A DNA stretch of 64,000 nt from Nematopogon swammerdamellus (Eukaryota > Arthropoda > Insecta > Lepidoptera > Adelidae), in contig OX336351.1 of NCBI GenBank assembly GCA_946902875.1, positions 1,984,001 through 2,048,000 on the forward strand, in the 5' to 3' direction. Positions 21,424 to 32,026 of this stretch are shown piece by piece. Numbering within the stretch: the first letter of the stretch is position 1; each line of letters begins with the position of its first letter. The notes beneath the pieces are model-generated. The model did no database searches. It was not told the origin of the DNA and was given only the letters and a program-made list of their open reading frames with translations. Both the position numbers and the translations under genes were made by a program.

Positions 21424-21643
21424 TAATAAAATCCAACGTCTGCTTTCTGTCTGTCTGTCTGTCCGCTTATAACTCGAGAACCACTGAACCGATTTTAATA
21501 AAACAAAATTCTACGGATAGCTTGATTCTTCCCATCAACTATAGGCTACTTACTATCACGCTAAATGGCTTATGAGGTTAGCAGTGAAGTTAAATATGAG
21601 AGCGGGCGGAGCCGCGGGCACAGCCGCGGGCACAGCTTGTATA
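21424..21643 (+). mobile_element. Rep-I copy (inverted partner)
   Basis: 'aaaatccaacgtctgctttc', 'gaaccactgaaccgatttta', and 'gagcgggcggagccgcgggc', with the last block duplicated ('gccgcgggcacagccgcggg'). The TTCC microsatellite at 21,391-21,420 precedes it. Confidence 0.75.
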
Positions 21644-21914
21644 TATACACATTCATTATAGATAGTTCCAGTAGTATCTATTATTATATATTATATAATT
21701 CACATCACCTAACTTCTTATCTCTATCTTAACATAATTAATCTCTCCTAATTCCTACTTATTCTTACGTAGTATTACTTATATAAATATAATTATATTTT
21801 CAGGCTTTCATAAATCCTTATATGTATTTTTAAATAAAAAATTGTCACATTTTATCTTTGCTACTACCTACATTCCATTTTTTACACTTTTCACACACCT
21901 AAAGGTTGGCTGTA

Positions 21915-22023
21915 AGAAATCTCTTTAAGGGATAAGTCCGCCTTTGCACCTCATGTAACTGTATTCATTGTATTATTCTTGTGAAATATTTGTGGAGCAA
22001 TAAAGAATTTTCTATTCTATTCT
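21915..22023 (+). mobile_element. Rep-S (LINE-like 3' end)
   Basis: 'agggataagtccgcctttgc', then 'agcaataaagaattttctat' with a TCTAT-type tail, matched at 43,740-43,857. It carries AATAAA. A LINE 3' end is inference, as no coding part is attached. Confidence 0.55.
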
Positions 22024-22116
22024 AGTACAGGTATAACGCAATCTACTGCGTTCAATCAACATGGACGATTCCATATTTTAATCTGAGAACTCGATTACAT
22101 TTTTCTTAGTTTTTCA

Positions 22117-22437
22117 TAGTCCCCCACTGCATCTCTCCCCATGCATGTCGTAAAAGGGGACAAAGGGATAAGGACAAGATGCCGTGCTAAAGGGCGACCG
22201 ACAGGCTCGCCACCTTTCACCTTGGCACGGTACTTCCACCGAGTCGCGCAGCAGGTGGGTCTTCGTGCCTTACTTGCTGCTTGATCGATTGAATCTTGTT
22301 CGAATACTTTGCGAAACGTGGCGGTCGGTGTTGTGATGTAATTTACCAGAGTTCTTGCAGCACAACACCGATTACTCTGCTTGCCCCGATTGTCGGGATT
22401 CAGCGTGTGTGATATGTATGTATATGTCCTACTTATA
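22117..22437 (+). mobile_element. SINE-B2
   Basis: Lacks the first 30 nt of the head. It continues 'ccccactgcatctctcccca', 'gatgccgtgctaaagggcga', 'cttgctgcttgatcgattga' and 'gattgtcgggattcagcgtg', then a TATG tail. It shares the 'caatcgat' block with the copy at 20,550. Confidence 0.8.
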
Positions 22438-22713
22438 GGATGTTATAATCACTAGAGCAGAGAAGCCATGGCTGTTCTAAGCGTGGGGAATGTCGTTCCA
22501 CACGCACAGAACAGCGAGAACAGAACCCCTCCCTCCCCATCCCTTCAAGTCGGAAGTATGAATAGGCATTTGATAACTAAATGAATTGTCGTTCCAGGAA
22601 GCAGCGAAGGGGGTCGCTCTTCGATTAATGGGCCGCTTTGAATCTATAGGGCCGCTAGTAAAAAGAGGGTTAACCGGGTGTTAGGAGCGCTATTGAATTA
22701 AATTGGCAATGGC

Positions 22714-22830
22714 ACTATACACCCGGATATAGGTAATACAAAAATAGGCAGAGTGGTCAGATTCTTGAGTATTCATGTTTATGCTGTAAATATTAATGCT
22801 CTTGTGAGCGGAAGTATGGGTTAATTATTT
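22714..22830 (+). repeat. Rep-U copy
   Basis: 'atggcactatacacc', 'gagtattcatgtttatgctg', 'aatgctcttgtgag' are repeated in reverse complement at 25,575-25,693. Unknown class. Confidence 0.65.
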
Positions 22831-22840
22831 GCAACATTTG

Positions 22841-23100
22841 TTTTTATGGAAACTGACGCGGTTGGCTACATCACCTACTACATCCGTGATGTCAACCCAT
22901 AACACCTTGGTGAACTAGGTGCCATGTCAGTGCTTCACTGGCAGTGCTGCCAGAAGTTTGTGTTTTCCGTCCAATTCAGTGTAGCCGGCACGACCTAAGG
23001 GAGGCACTGACATGGCACCTAGTTCACCCGGTGTTATGGGCTGACATCACGGATGTTGTAGGCGATGTAGCCAACCGTGTCAGTTTACATAAAAAAAAAA
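22841..23100. mobile_element. Head-to-head pair of SINE-A 3' ends
   Basis: 22,841-22,939 is a SINE-A 3' end in minus orientation, and 22,956-23,100 is one in plus orientation, separated by 16 bp. Both arms cover the same 3' segment, giving a potential hairpin of about 100 bp per arm. Confidence 0.8.
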
Positions 23101-23141
23101 TATTGTCGGGATATAACGTGTGATATGTACGTATGTATTGT
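23101..23141 (+). mobile_element. SINE-B2 3' tip
   Basis: 'attgtcgggatataacgtgt' and a TATG-type end abut the A tract of the preceding SINE-A arm, implying insertion of the pair into or beside an older B2 copy. Confidence 0.5.
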
Positions 23142-23407
23142 ACCGCTATTACACATCGGAAGGTTTGGGCAGAGTTCTCCGTATTGGTGTACATATAGCC
23201 GAAACGACCTCTTGGGGCCTTGTCTAGCTGCGTTCGCAGCGAGTTATATGTTTTAACTGTATATTTATATGTAAGCAGTAGAAACGTCAACAAATTCTAA
23301 AACCAAACAAACAAGCCAGCTTACAGCGGCGAGCGGCGAGCGGCGGGCGGGCGCCTATTCCGTATGAGGTTTTTTCAATCGAATAATCGAAATCTTTCAA
23401 ATGTTTT

Positions 23408-23799
23408 TGTAATGTAATTCGGTATGGGTGGATGAGTCAAGAGGGGCCAGAGAACATACTTCGACCAGCCAATATCCCCTCCGCGAATGTAGGTGACATA
23501 CCGGAGACTTCCCATTGAATTCATTGTAAGGTCTTTGTGGAACTCATTTTGAAACTAGGTTCCATGTCAGCGCTTTCCTTTAGTCAGCTACATTGAACTG
23601 GACGGAAAGCACGAACTGCTTACGCAGGCCGCTTCAGCCGATCTTTCGTTCAGTGCGATGGTATCAACCGGGACGTGTTAAACCCTTACACCTGGTAAGG
23701 TAAGAAGGGAAGGGTCCTACGTTTTACGTGGTGGCCCAGACGCGCTTACGGTCACGAACAGCTGTCGATCGATAGACCCATCGAGCTCCCGAGGCTGAC
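23408..23799 (-). mobile_element. SINE-C 3' tail joined to SINE-A body
   Basis: 23,408-23,510 is a SINE-C 3' end ('ggtatgggtggatgagtc', 'ccagccaatatcccctccg'). From about 23,540 the sequence is SINE-A, reaching its 5' end 'gaggctgac' at 23,799 with the 5S-like part reduced. It may be either an insertion next to a decayed SINE-A or a recombinant. Confidence 0.65.
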
Positions 23800-24004
23800 A
23801 AATCTTACTAAACTAAAGAAACCAATAGTTACAGTAGCGAACACCGCCTTTCTCTATCACCTCTCTGTCATCGGCACAGTGTTGAAACGCATATCTCGTT
23901 TCCTCCTCCCTTCCACCTTACACTTAATTAGTTTTAGTATATTTTAATAAGTTCTTCTTTAGGTTAACTTAATTCTAATTAGTTTTATTTTTGTTTCCTT
24001 GTAT

Positions 24005-24309
24005 TTTTTTTTTAAATTTCAACTGACACGGTTGGCTACACAACATCCGTGATGCCAGCCCATAACACCGGGTGAACTAGGTGCCATGTCAGTGCGTCCC
24101 TTCGGTCGTTCCGGCTACACTGAACTGGACGGAAAACACAAACTATTTACATAGCCGTTTCGACCGACGACGTTTCATTCAGTGCGGAGGTACCAACACG
24201 AGCGTATTGAACCCCACCACCTAGTAAGGTAAGAAGGGAAGGGACCTGCAGTTTAACGTGGAATCCGAACCACGGTCAGCCTCCAACGGTCGAGCGGTCA
24301 CCCATCCAT
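24005..24309 (-). mobile_element. SINE-A, 5' truncated
   Basis: Spans the 3' tail through 'ggtcgagcggtcacccatcc', so it ends inside the 5S-like segment and lacks box A. A run resembling TATG follows. Confidence 0.8.
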
Positions 24310-24368
24310 GTATGTATCGGTGTCTGTGTTTTCTCCAAATAAAGAACTGATAAAAATGAAACTGCTCT

Positions 24369-25169
24369 GGGCGTAAAAAAAAAACCCAAATCGAATTCGA
24401 TTATTCGACCGCAGACTTGGTTCCACTTTCAAGATAGTTCGCGAGGCGCAGCGCTGCGCAATCTTGTTCCCCGCTATTTGTCCTGGGAAGACTTAGCATT
24501 TAATCTTTCCTTACTCCCGACATTTCACTTACGTTGCCGGCTCCAGGCTGTATTTATCCGCTGCTGGATATTGGCATCAATCTTTTACCTGTGCGATGGA
24601 ATGGTGACCAATATTATTTAATTCCAATAACACCAGCTGCGTCTGATCTTTTTTTAACTTTTGGGCACTACACTAACTAACATAGACATAATATTTTCTC
24701 GAAGAAAACTAGTCAAGTCATCAATTATATAATTTCTCCATTAGTAAGTCGCAAGGGGCGAGACCGAAGGCCGAGCTGGGCGTAAAAAAAAACCAAATCG
24801 AATTCGATTGTTCGACCGCAGACTTGGTTCCACTTTCAAGATAGTTCGCGAGGCGCAGCGCTGCGCAATCTTGTTCCCCGCTATTTGTCCTGGGAAGACT
24901 TAGCATTTAATCTTTCCTTACTCACGACATTTCACTTACGTTGCCGGCTCCAGGCTGTATTTATCCGCTGCTGGATATTGGCATCAATCTTTTATCTGTG
25001 CGCTGGAATGGTGACCAATATTATTTAATTCCTGCGTCTGATCTTTTTTTAACATTTGGGCACTACACTAACTAACATAGACATATTTTCTCGAAGAAAA
25101 CTAGTCAAGTCATCAATTATATAATTTCTCCATTAGTAAGTCGCAAGGGGCGAGACCGAAGGCCGAGCT
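24369..25169. repeat. Tandem duplication, about 409 and 392 bp
   Basis: Copy 1 is 24,369-24,777 and copy 2 is 24,778-25,169. They are nearly identical apart from a 15-bp deletion ('caataacaccagctg') and a 3-bp deletion in copy 2. Each ends 'aaggccgagct'. The unit holds no gene I recognise. 'gcgaggcgcagcgctgcgca' in each unit contains a short palindrome. Confidence 0.9.
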
Positions 25170-25316
25170 GAGTTTGAATAAAAGATAGTTTTTCGAAAAA
25201 AAAAGTAAGTTTAGGAGAAGAAAGCGTTAAGATAAATTTATAAATAATGGGACAGTTTTTCTGCCATATTAATGGCCAAGAAACAATAAATAAGAATACA
25301 TCTCCCAAAGTAAGCC

Positions 25317-25410
25317 AGTTCAGTGTAGCCGGCACGATCGAAGGGAAGCACTGACATGGCACCTAGTTCACCCGGTGTTATGGGCTGACATCACGTATGT
25401 TGTAAGTGAT
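25317..25410 (+). mobile_element. SINE-A 3' fragment without A tail
   Basis: 'agttcagtgtagccggcacg' to 'acatcacgtatgttgtaagt'. The final 25 nt and the poly(A) are missing. Confidence 0.7.
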
Positions 25411-25574
25411 TGTTTATTGTATAATTTCATCCACAGGTAGGTAACCTACGCTTGGACATGTCGAAAATTCCGCCAGTTCTAAATTCAATGCGAAGAAGAA
25501 CTGACAAACAAACTTCGCAAGTCACAATGTTTAGTTAGTACCTTATAAGTATTATATTATAGTAACTTATAAAT

Positions 25575-25693
25575 AATTAACCCATACTACCACTCACAAG
25601 AGCATTCATATTTACAGCATAAACATGAATACTGAAGAATCTGACCACTCCGCCTATTTAAATTTACCTATATCTGGTGTATAGTGCCATCGT
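25575..25693 (-). repeat. Rep-U copy (inverted)
   Basis: Reverse complement of 22,714-22,830. The two copies bracket 2.7 kb that includes the inverted SINE-A pair and the 409-bp duplication. Confidence 0.65.
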
Positions 25694-25892
25694 CAATTTG
25701 ATACTTAAATATATCAAGTCAATTCAACAAATATTAGTAAAAGTTTATTACAAAGAAATGTAATAAGTAGTCATGTTAAAAATCTAAAAATACAAAGTGT
25801 ATCTAATTGTCAAGTTATTTAGTGGGAAAAACAGTAGTCAGATTCTCAGATAAAATTATGGTCAGCTAAAGCATCCTAATAGTGTAATAACT

Positions 25893-26877
25893 CTAAAATA
25901 TAACACAACATCTACAAATAAAGCTTTTTGAGGTTTTAGATAATCTATGTATTATTAATTGTACATTATTCTTACACCGTGTATCATAGTTATGATTGTC
26001 GGAATTAAGAGAGGAATCATGAATATATTTTCTGGCATAGCATATGTTCTGGTAAAGATATGCACTTGGTAAAGTCATGATTCCTATCTCCCCGAACGCT
26101 GTCCTACAAGTATCTCTAGTTTTCATATTCAAGATGTACCGCAAGGCCCTCTTCTGTAATAAAAATATTCTATTTGAATCTGCTGCATTTCCCCAAAACA
26201 TAAGGCCATATGACATGATGCTCTCAAAATAAGCATGATAAACCGTTTTTGCAGCATGAGTTCCGCCTAGTTCTTTAATTTTTTTTGATAGCACAACAAG
26301 CGGAACTCAGCTTACCAGCTAAAGAGTTTATGTGGGCTTTCCAAGTAAAACTTTGATCAAATATTACTCCAAATCCAAATCCAAACGTTTATTGTCACAA
26401 TATAGCACGATACATAATACATAATAAAAATATTTTAATATTGAGCACTAAAGATTTTTCTATCTGTGTATTATATGTATCACTTTCTATCTATGCTCGA
26501 GCAAGACACTAGACTCTCGCCTGTGACGCCTTGCTCCGCCCCCATTGGTGTGACAAAAGTGCAAAGAAAAGAGAAAAAAATATATATTATGAAAATTCTG
26601 TGCGATTTCATTTTATATAAGTACTAATAATTATTATAAGTACATTTTATATAAGTACTAAAAACCCAAGAAAAGTTAGTTCATTAGCAAGGTTTAATGA
26701 CAAGTTTTCTGCAGTTTTTAATATGCCATCATTGTTATTACGTCTATGAGTCCCAAGAGCAAAGTGCATAATATTAGTTTTGTTAACATTTAGTATAGAT
26801 TATTGCACTCAAACCAAGATTTTAGAGATTCTAGTACAGTTAAAAAGGATTCTCTTAGTTTATCTATATCATTGTTT
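25893..26877 (-). mobile_element. LINE-4 reverse transcriptase C-terminal remnant
   Basis: The minus-strand frame 26,294-25,893 (133 codons) includes VYHAYFESIMSYGLMFWGN, then IFLLQKRALRYILNMK, CRTAFGEIGIMTLPSAYLYQ and Y.TRCKNNVQL. This is the thumb/C-terminal part of a jockey/CR1-like non-LTR ORF2. Farther upstream (26,877-26,640) DIDKLRESFLTVLESLKSWF and, in a shifted frame, LNVNKTNIMHFALGTHRRNN belong to the region just after the catalytic YADD. The two parts are separated by about 250 bp of unrelated AT-rich DNA, and frameshifts make the copy dead. Confidence 0.8.
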
Positions 26878-26914
26878 GATGTAGCCAACCGTGTCAGTTT
26901 CCATGAAAAAAAAA
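26878..26914 (+). mobile_element. SINE-A 3' tip
   Basis: Only 'gtagccaaccgtgtcagttt', 'ccat' and an A run, about 37 bp. It abuts the LINE-4 remnant and is an extreme 5' truncation. Confidence 0.65.
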
Positions 26915-27035
26915 TTGGGCCAGGTTGAAGGCCTAAGAAAATGTGCTAATACGCAATTGACCGTTTTTTAGTACATTTATTAGCTGTTTCACATACTTCC
27001 AGAAGTAAGACGACCTATCCGGTATCCGACCTTAA

Positions 27036-27457
27036 TGCCTGGTTGACACGATGCGAGTTCACGCACGAGAAATGCTTCTCGAACGCATTCACGCACCGTG
27101 TAGACAGTTCTCGCAAGCTCGCATGCGTGCACGAACGCAGCGTCGTTCGCGCGCGAACGAGTTCATGCATGCTTATTAGTTGGCGTTCGAGAGGAGCGTC
27201 TCGTACGAAGTTTGTTGGTGCAAAAAAAAGTTTTCTTAGTGGTTTTTGGTTGTTTACGTCACCATGACAAAGTGGACTGATGTGCAAATGATTATGTTAT
27301 CTTTATACACTTATCCATTTCCTTATCCACATAGATCATAGATCGAGATGTGGAATAGTGTAAACAGTTCCACGAATGCTTCACGAATGCGAGTTTTCTC
27401 GTTCGAGAAGGCGGCATGCTTCTCGTGCGTGAAACCTCGCATCGTGTCAACGTACCA
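27036..27457. mobile_element. Harbinger-like MITE with TAA target duplication
   Basis: Ends read TG(C/G)(C/T)(T/A)(G/C)GTTGACACGATGCGAG and are inverted at 27,457, continuing as 'ttcacgcacgagaa'. TAA flanks both sides (27,033-27,035 and 27,458-27,460), fitting the TWA preference of PIF/Harbinger. Further short inverted motifs ('cgttcgag', 'cgcgcgaac') lie inside. A 25-codon frame from 27,264 (MTKWTDVQMIML...) might be the start of a Myb/MADF-type protein of such elements, but it is too short to claim. Confidence 0.65.
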
Positions 27458-27686
27458 TAAGGGTCTCAACATCTCCCGCTCGTACATATATTGAGAGAAG
27501 GTAGTGCTGCAGCAATACGCTGCGCCCCGTGTTGCAGCGAGTATCATCTCCCAGAGTCTCTGATGGGGTTACCCCTCAGAAGCCCCTTTGAGGCGCTATT
27601 CCAAGTGTGACACGAACTTATTAACACGTGTAAAATGTTAATTGACGCGAACGTATGAATAAAAACTTTGTAGAGTCTTTGAATGA

Positions 27687-28040
27687 TTTTTAGGGTTCCG
27701 TATCCGTCGTACGGGACTGTCTGGGTGTCCGTCTGTCTGTCCGAGGGCTGTATCTCTTGAACCGTAATAGGTAGCCCGTTTAAATTATCACAGAATATGT
27801 TTTATTTATTATGGCCGATATAACAACAAATAATAAAAATAAGAAAAAGTAAAAAATGCACGGGGGTCCCCATACAAGAAACTAATAATTGTATGCGCGC
27901 CATCTACCGAAAAGACTATGAAGCATTTTAAGTAATCACGAATTTGAACTAATATGAAGCATTTCATAAACACGCCATAGATGACATGGCGATACGGAAC
28001 CCTCGGTGCGCGAGTTCGACTCGCACTTGGCCGGTTTTTT
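27687..28040 (+). mobile_element. Rep-K, full-length reference copy
   Basis: Starts 'tttttagggttccgtatccg', then CTGTC repeats, 'cgagggctgtatctcttgaa', 'gtaataggtagcccgtt', 'cacagaatatg', 'ccatagatgacatggcgata', and ends 'cggaaccctcggtgcgcgag' and 'actcgcacttggccggtttt'. Non-coding. The class (SINE-like or DNA MITE) is not resolved from one window. Confidence 0.75.
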
Positions 28041-28074
28041 GAACTATTTGTCGTTATATTTACTAAATTAACAC

Positions 28075-28215
28075 ATATTCTGTGAACATTTCAACGGGCT
28101 AGCTATTACGGTACCAAAGATGCACCCATCGGACGGACGGGCGGACGGACGGACAGACAGACGGACGTTTTAGGCTTAGTAATAGGGTCCCGTATGGATA
28201 AGGTACCCTAAAAAA
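28075..28215 (-). mobile_element. Rep-K 5' part, inverted
   Basis: Minus strand matches the first 140 bp of Rep-K, including an expanded GGAC/GTCC block (28,128-28,170). It is only 35 bp from the plus-strand copy. A scrap of the same 5' end recurs at 28,245-28,300, and 28,300-28,521 is unassigned. Confidence 0.65.
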
Positions 28216-28521
28216 AGATACAGCCCTTTAAAGATAGAACAGATGGATTCACGGCGGCGCGTAGGCTTAGTGATAGGATCCCGAACGGTGCCCTAAAAAG
28301 GCACTGTCGCCGAGCATAAACAGATCCTACCTTGGAATCGGCTATCTGCTCCATCTCCCAGACACGTATAAAATCTTCCACGGTTTCATGTAACTAAAGT
28401 ATTCCAGTATTCTCTGAGCTTTCCTGCTTATAATTCTAGCTAGAGAAAATATATTTCACGGGGAAATGAAATACTTTAGAATAGAATAGAAAATTCTTTG
28501 GCATAAAAAACACTAACAAAG

Positions 28522-28864
28522 TTTTTTTTTCTTATGGAAACTGACACGCTTGGCTACATCCGCTACAACATCTGTGACGTCAGCCCATAACACCGGGTGA
28601 ACTAGGTGCCATATCAATGCTTCGCTTCAATTTCATGTCGACTACACTGAGCTGGACGGAAAACACGAACTATATACATAGCCGTTTCGACCGACCATTC
28701 ATTCAGTGCGGTGGCATCAACCCGGGCGGGTTGAACCATACAACCTAGTAAGTTGGATCCGAACCACGGTCAGTCTCAACGGTGAAAAGGTCAACGATCA
28801 ATATTCAGACCGCGCCCAGGTGTCCTTAAGATCACGAACGGCGGTCGACCGATCGCACGACCGA
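28522..28864 (-). mobile_element. SINE-A, old full-length copy
   Basis: All zones are recognisable, but box A and the 5S-like part are heavily substituted ('gtcaacgatcaatattcaga'), and about 20 nt around 'cctagtaagttggatccgaa' are deleted. The 5' terminus is frayed. Confidence 0.75.
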
Positions 28865-29577
28865 ACACGCATACATAAAACAAATCTACGGATCTCTCAC
28901 TACGCGCAACTATCAAAGGCATTGAAAATGTAATTTAGAAATAAAGCACACGATAAAATTTGACATATTTGTTTTATTCAACGAAAAGTAACGATCGATC
29001 TTACAAACGATTGCGAACAATATGTCGTCCAGCCTCCATACATATTTAATAGGAATTCATTCTTTATCGTACTGATGATAAAGTGTACTGAGCGCAGTTG
29101 TATTGTATCCTCCTTGGCGCAGACTGACCTCGCGCGTAAGGGTCCCGCTAACGTCCACAGTTTTTGTCCGCTCGCCTCCTAAGATGGCTCAAACTGTAGG
29201 TTAATTCAATCCCAAGATACAATTTTTTCTGTTTGTTGAATAGCGAGCTCAACAAAAAGTTATTTGGAAATTATCGATCCAAGTCGAAAAAAAATTTTAA
29301 TTTTGGCAAATTTTGGAAAATCTCAAAAAGTTACGAACCGATTTTAGTAATTTAAATTTCACTTTAAAGTCCTCCGGCAGACGCACATTTTGACATATGA
29401 CCCATCCGCGTACCTCTCATATCTGCGAAACTACAAGCAAATGTCACAATTTCATTAATCGGGGCACTATACTCTAACGAAAACATAAACATTTTCAATG
29501 TTAAAATAACTGCTACAGCCGTGATCGCATTATCTTACATCCTAAGTCACATTAATTTCATTATATCCAAATTTTTT
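28865..29577. other. Unassigned sequence
   Basis: No partner in the window, and no coding pattern beyond chance frames. Confidence 0.4.
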
Positions 29578-29786
29578 AAACCCCCGACGCAAAAAGAGGG
29601 GTGTTATAAGTTTAACGTGTGTGTGTATGTGTAAAAGTGCGTAAGGGTGTGTCTGTCTGGGGCATCGTAGCTCCCAAACGGATGGACCGACTTGGATGCG
29701 GTTTTTTTTATTAGAAAGCTGGTTTAATAGGGATGGTTCTTTCTTAGCTATGTTTGTAATCAGGTAATTAAGTAAAAACGCTTGAA
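29578..29786 (+). mobile_element. Rep-P, best copy
   Basis: 'aaacccccgacgcaaaaaga', 'ggtgttataagtttaacgtg', 'catcgtagctcccaaacgga', 'tggatgcggttttttttatt', 'agaaagctggtttaataggg'. Non-coding. At 29,870-29,930 there is a further decayed tRNA-like patch ('gccaacgcgttaccaatttg'), and the rest to 30,411 is unassigned. Confidence 0.65.
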
Positions 29787-30411
29787 ATGAAAGTTTTATT
29801 ATTAATAGATACTAAGCATCTACTCGCTTTATATTTCTTCATTGTAATTATTAGATGCAAAGCCGACATGTACCGCCAACGCGTTACCAATTTGGCCACC
29901 GGGTCGGTGCCGAGATTTCGAACTGTTGTAAACCGGCATTATATTATTTTTCTATTGGAACTAGCTGCGATGCCAGTTGGTCATTCTGTCACTAAAACTG
30001 AAGCGTATCTCCTGAAATCTCACCAAAAGTCCAATTGCATGTGTTACATCACATTCGGACTGGAGAATCCGAAATGGCCCCAGCCGAGCTCGGTCGGCCG
30101 TGCGTTCGGATTGTAGGCCAAAAGCCGAACTCAAATTAAATATATATTTATTATATCCTGCAAACAAATGGATTAACGCATGAACGGAGATAAAAGGGCC
30201 TACTTAGAAATCGCTGCCGGTAAGTGCTTTGCATGAATTATTAATTCATATTATTACTTTCATGATTAATTTTAAGTTAACATTTTAAATTTATTGTTGA
30301 TTTTATTTTTTATACAATGACACTTTTTATGATTTTATAATAAAACGGAACCGTTATAGAATCTATCTCGTGTCTGTCTGTTTGTCTGTCTGTCTGCCAC
30401 CCACGCAATCA

Positions 30412-30800
30412 AGCGGCGGGTGGCCGAGTGGTTAGGGCATCGGCTTCTCGTGCGAGCGGTCCGAGGTTCGAATCCGGTCGGCGTGTACCAATGAGTTTTT
30501 CTGACAAAAAAAAATTACGTGCATACCTACACCTGCTACTTCACCTTTCGGAACCGGTGTAAAACTGTAGTTCCCTTCCCTTGCCCATTACTAGGTAGTA
30601 GGCTTAAAATGTAGCCAACTGGGTTGGTAACACCGTACAGGATGTAAGATGGCCGCATAGCAGCCTCGGTTGTGTTCTTCTCCAGTATATAGTCAGCAAT
30701 CCAGGGAAGTCTTCGGCATGGCACCTACCTTCTCGGAGGTGAGGTTGGCTGGTCGGCCCCTCCTATTAATTGATCCATACCGGATTGAATAAAAAAAAAA
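30412..30800 (+). mobile_element. SINE-C, full-length reference copy
   Basis: Box A 'tggccgagtggttagg' (30,421-30,436) and box B 'ggttcgaatcc' (30,465-30,475) are intact at tRNA-like spacing. The shared core follows with 'ccattactaggtagtagg' and 'gggttggtaacaccg'. The tail 'cttctcggaggtgaggttgg' ends 'ataccggattgaat' plus A. A 15-bp deletion in the tail is private. Confidence 0.9.
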
Positions 30801-31013
30801 TTAACACGTGAGACATGAAATAAACACAGCTCTCTGCCTATTCGGCGACAAAAGCGTACTGCGCAGCGCGAATGTTCGACCCGTTTTCTATTAGATTGAG
30901 TCAATACGGACACGTGAAATTACCATACTGCTAACCTCACCGTCCACCAAATGTGTGGCACCGGCTCTTTATCAAGTTATGATTCCTTAAGGTGAATTTC
31001 AATTCGTTCTTGG

Positions 31014-31400
31014 TTTTTTTATATAATCCGGTATGGGTGGCTGAGTCGGAGGGGCCAAAGCGCATGCTCTGACCAGCCAATATCACCTCCGAGAAGGTAG
31101 GTGCCATACTGGAGACTTTCCTGGATTGCTGGAGAACACAGCGGAGGCTGTTATGCGGTCTTCTTACATCCAGTACGGTGGTACCAACCCAGTCGGCTAC
31201 AATTTGAGCCTACCACCTAGTGAGGGGCAAGGGAAGGGACCTACAGTTTTACACTGGTTCCGAACGGTGAAGCAGCAGGTATAGGTATGCACGTAAATTT
31301 TTTCGTCAGAAAAAACTCATTGATACACACCGAACGGATTCGAACCTCGGACCTCTCGCATGAGAAGCCGATGCCTAAACCACTCGGCCACCCGCCGCTT
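31014..31400 (-). mobile_element. SINE-C, full length
   Basis: T-run, 'ataatccggtatgggtggct', a complete body, then 'ggccacccgccgctt' as the 5' end. It is inverted relative to the copy 214 bp upstream. Confidence 0.85.
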
Positions 31401-31410
31401 TGCCGCCAAC

Positions 31411-31550
31411 GCAAACTGACATGGTTAGCTTAATCTCCTACTTCATCCGTGATGTCAGCCCATAACACCTTGTTGAACAAGGTGCCGCGTCAGTGTTTCC
31501 CTTCGGTCGTGCCGGCTACACTGAACTGGACGGAAAATACTAACTATTTA
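31411..31550 (-). mobile_element. SINE-A 3' fragment
   Basis: 'aaactgacatggttagctta' to 'ggacggaaaatactaactat', abutting SINE-C. It lacks the T-run, so SINE-C may have inserted at its A tract. 31,551-32,026 is AT-rich with nothing assignable. Confidence 0.7.
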
Positions 31551-32026
31551 TTCATTTATTTAATTATTTATTTATATATTTATTCACAAATTTGTTTATA
31601 TAAAAAAAATTACATTTTTACAAAATTTAAACCTGAAATTGATATAATATATTATTATATTTCTAATGTAGGACTTTTTGTTTTAGAATTTAATTGTAGT
31701 TTTAGGTAATTTTAATTTCATATGTACCTAGTTTAGTTTCTATTTTATTTTGTAATTAAAATAGATTAATAAAATATTGAATGTGAAAATTTTATTATAA
31801 AAATGTAACAGATTGATGTACGGTAATACCTATTTACAATTCAGATGGAAGCAGGATCGGCGTCATCCAGGGCACAAACAGCATTCCATTCCAATGTTAA
31901 TACGAATTAAAAATTAACATAATGCGTACTGAAATGCGAACCCTAGTAAACAAGTATAAGGGCATAAGTTGTGTTTGAATTGCTCCATAATGAATATGTA
32001 TGAGAAATCTTTTTTTTATTTTTTTT

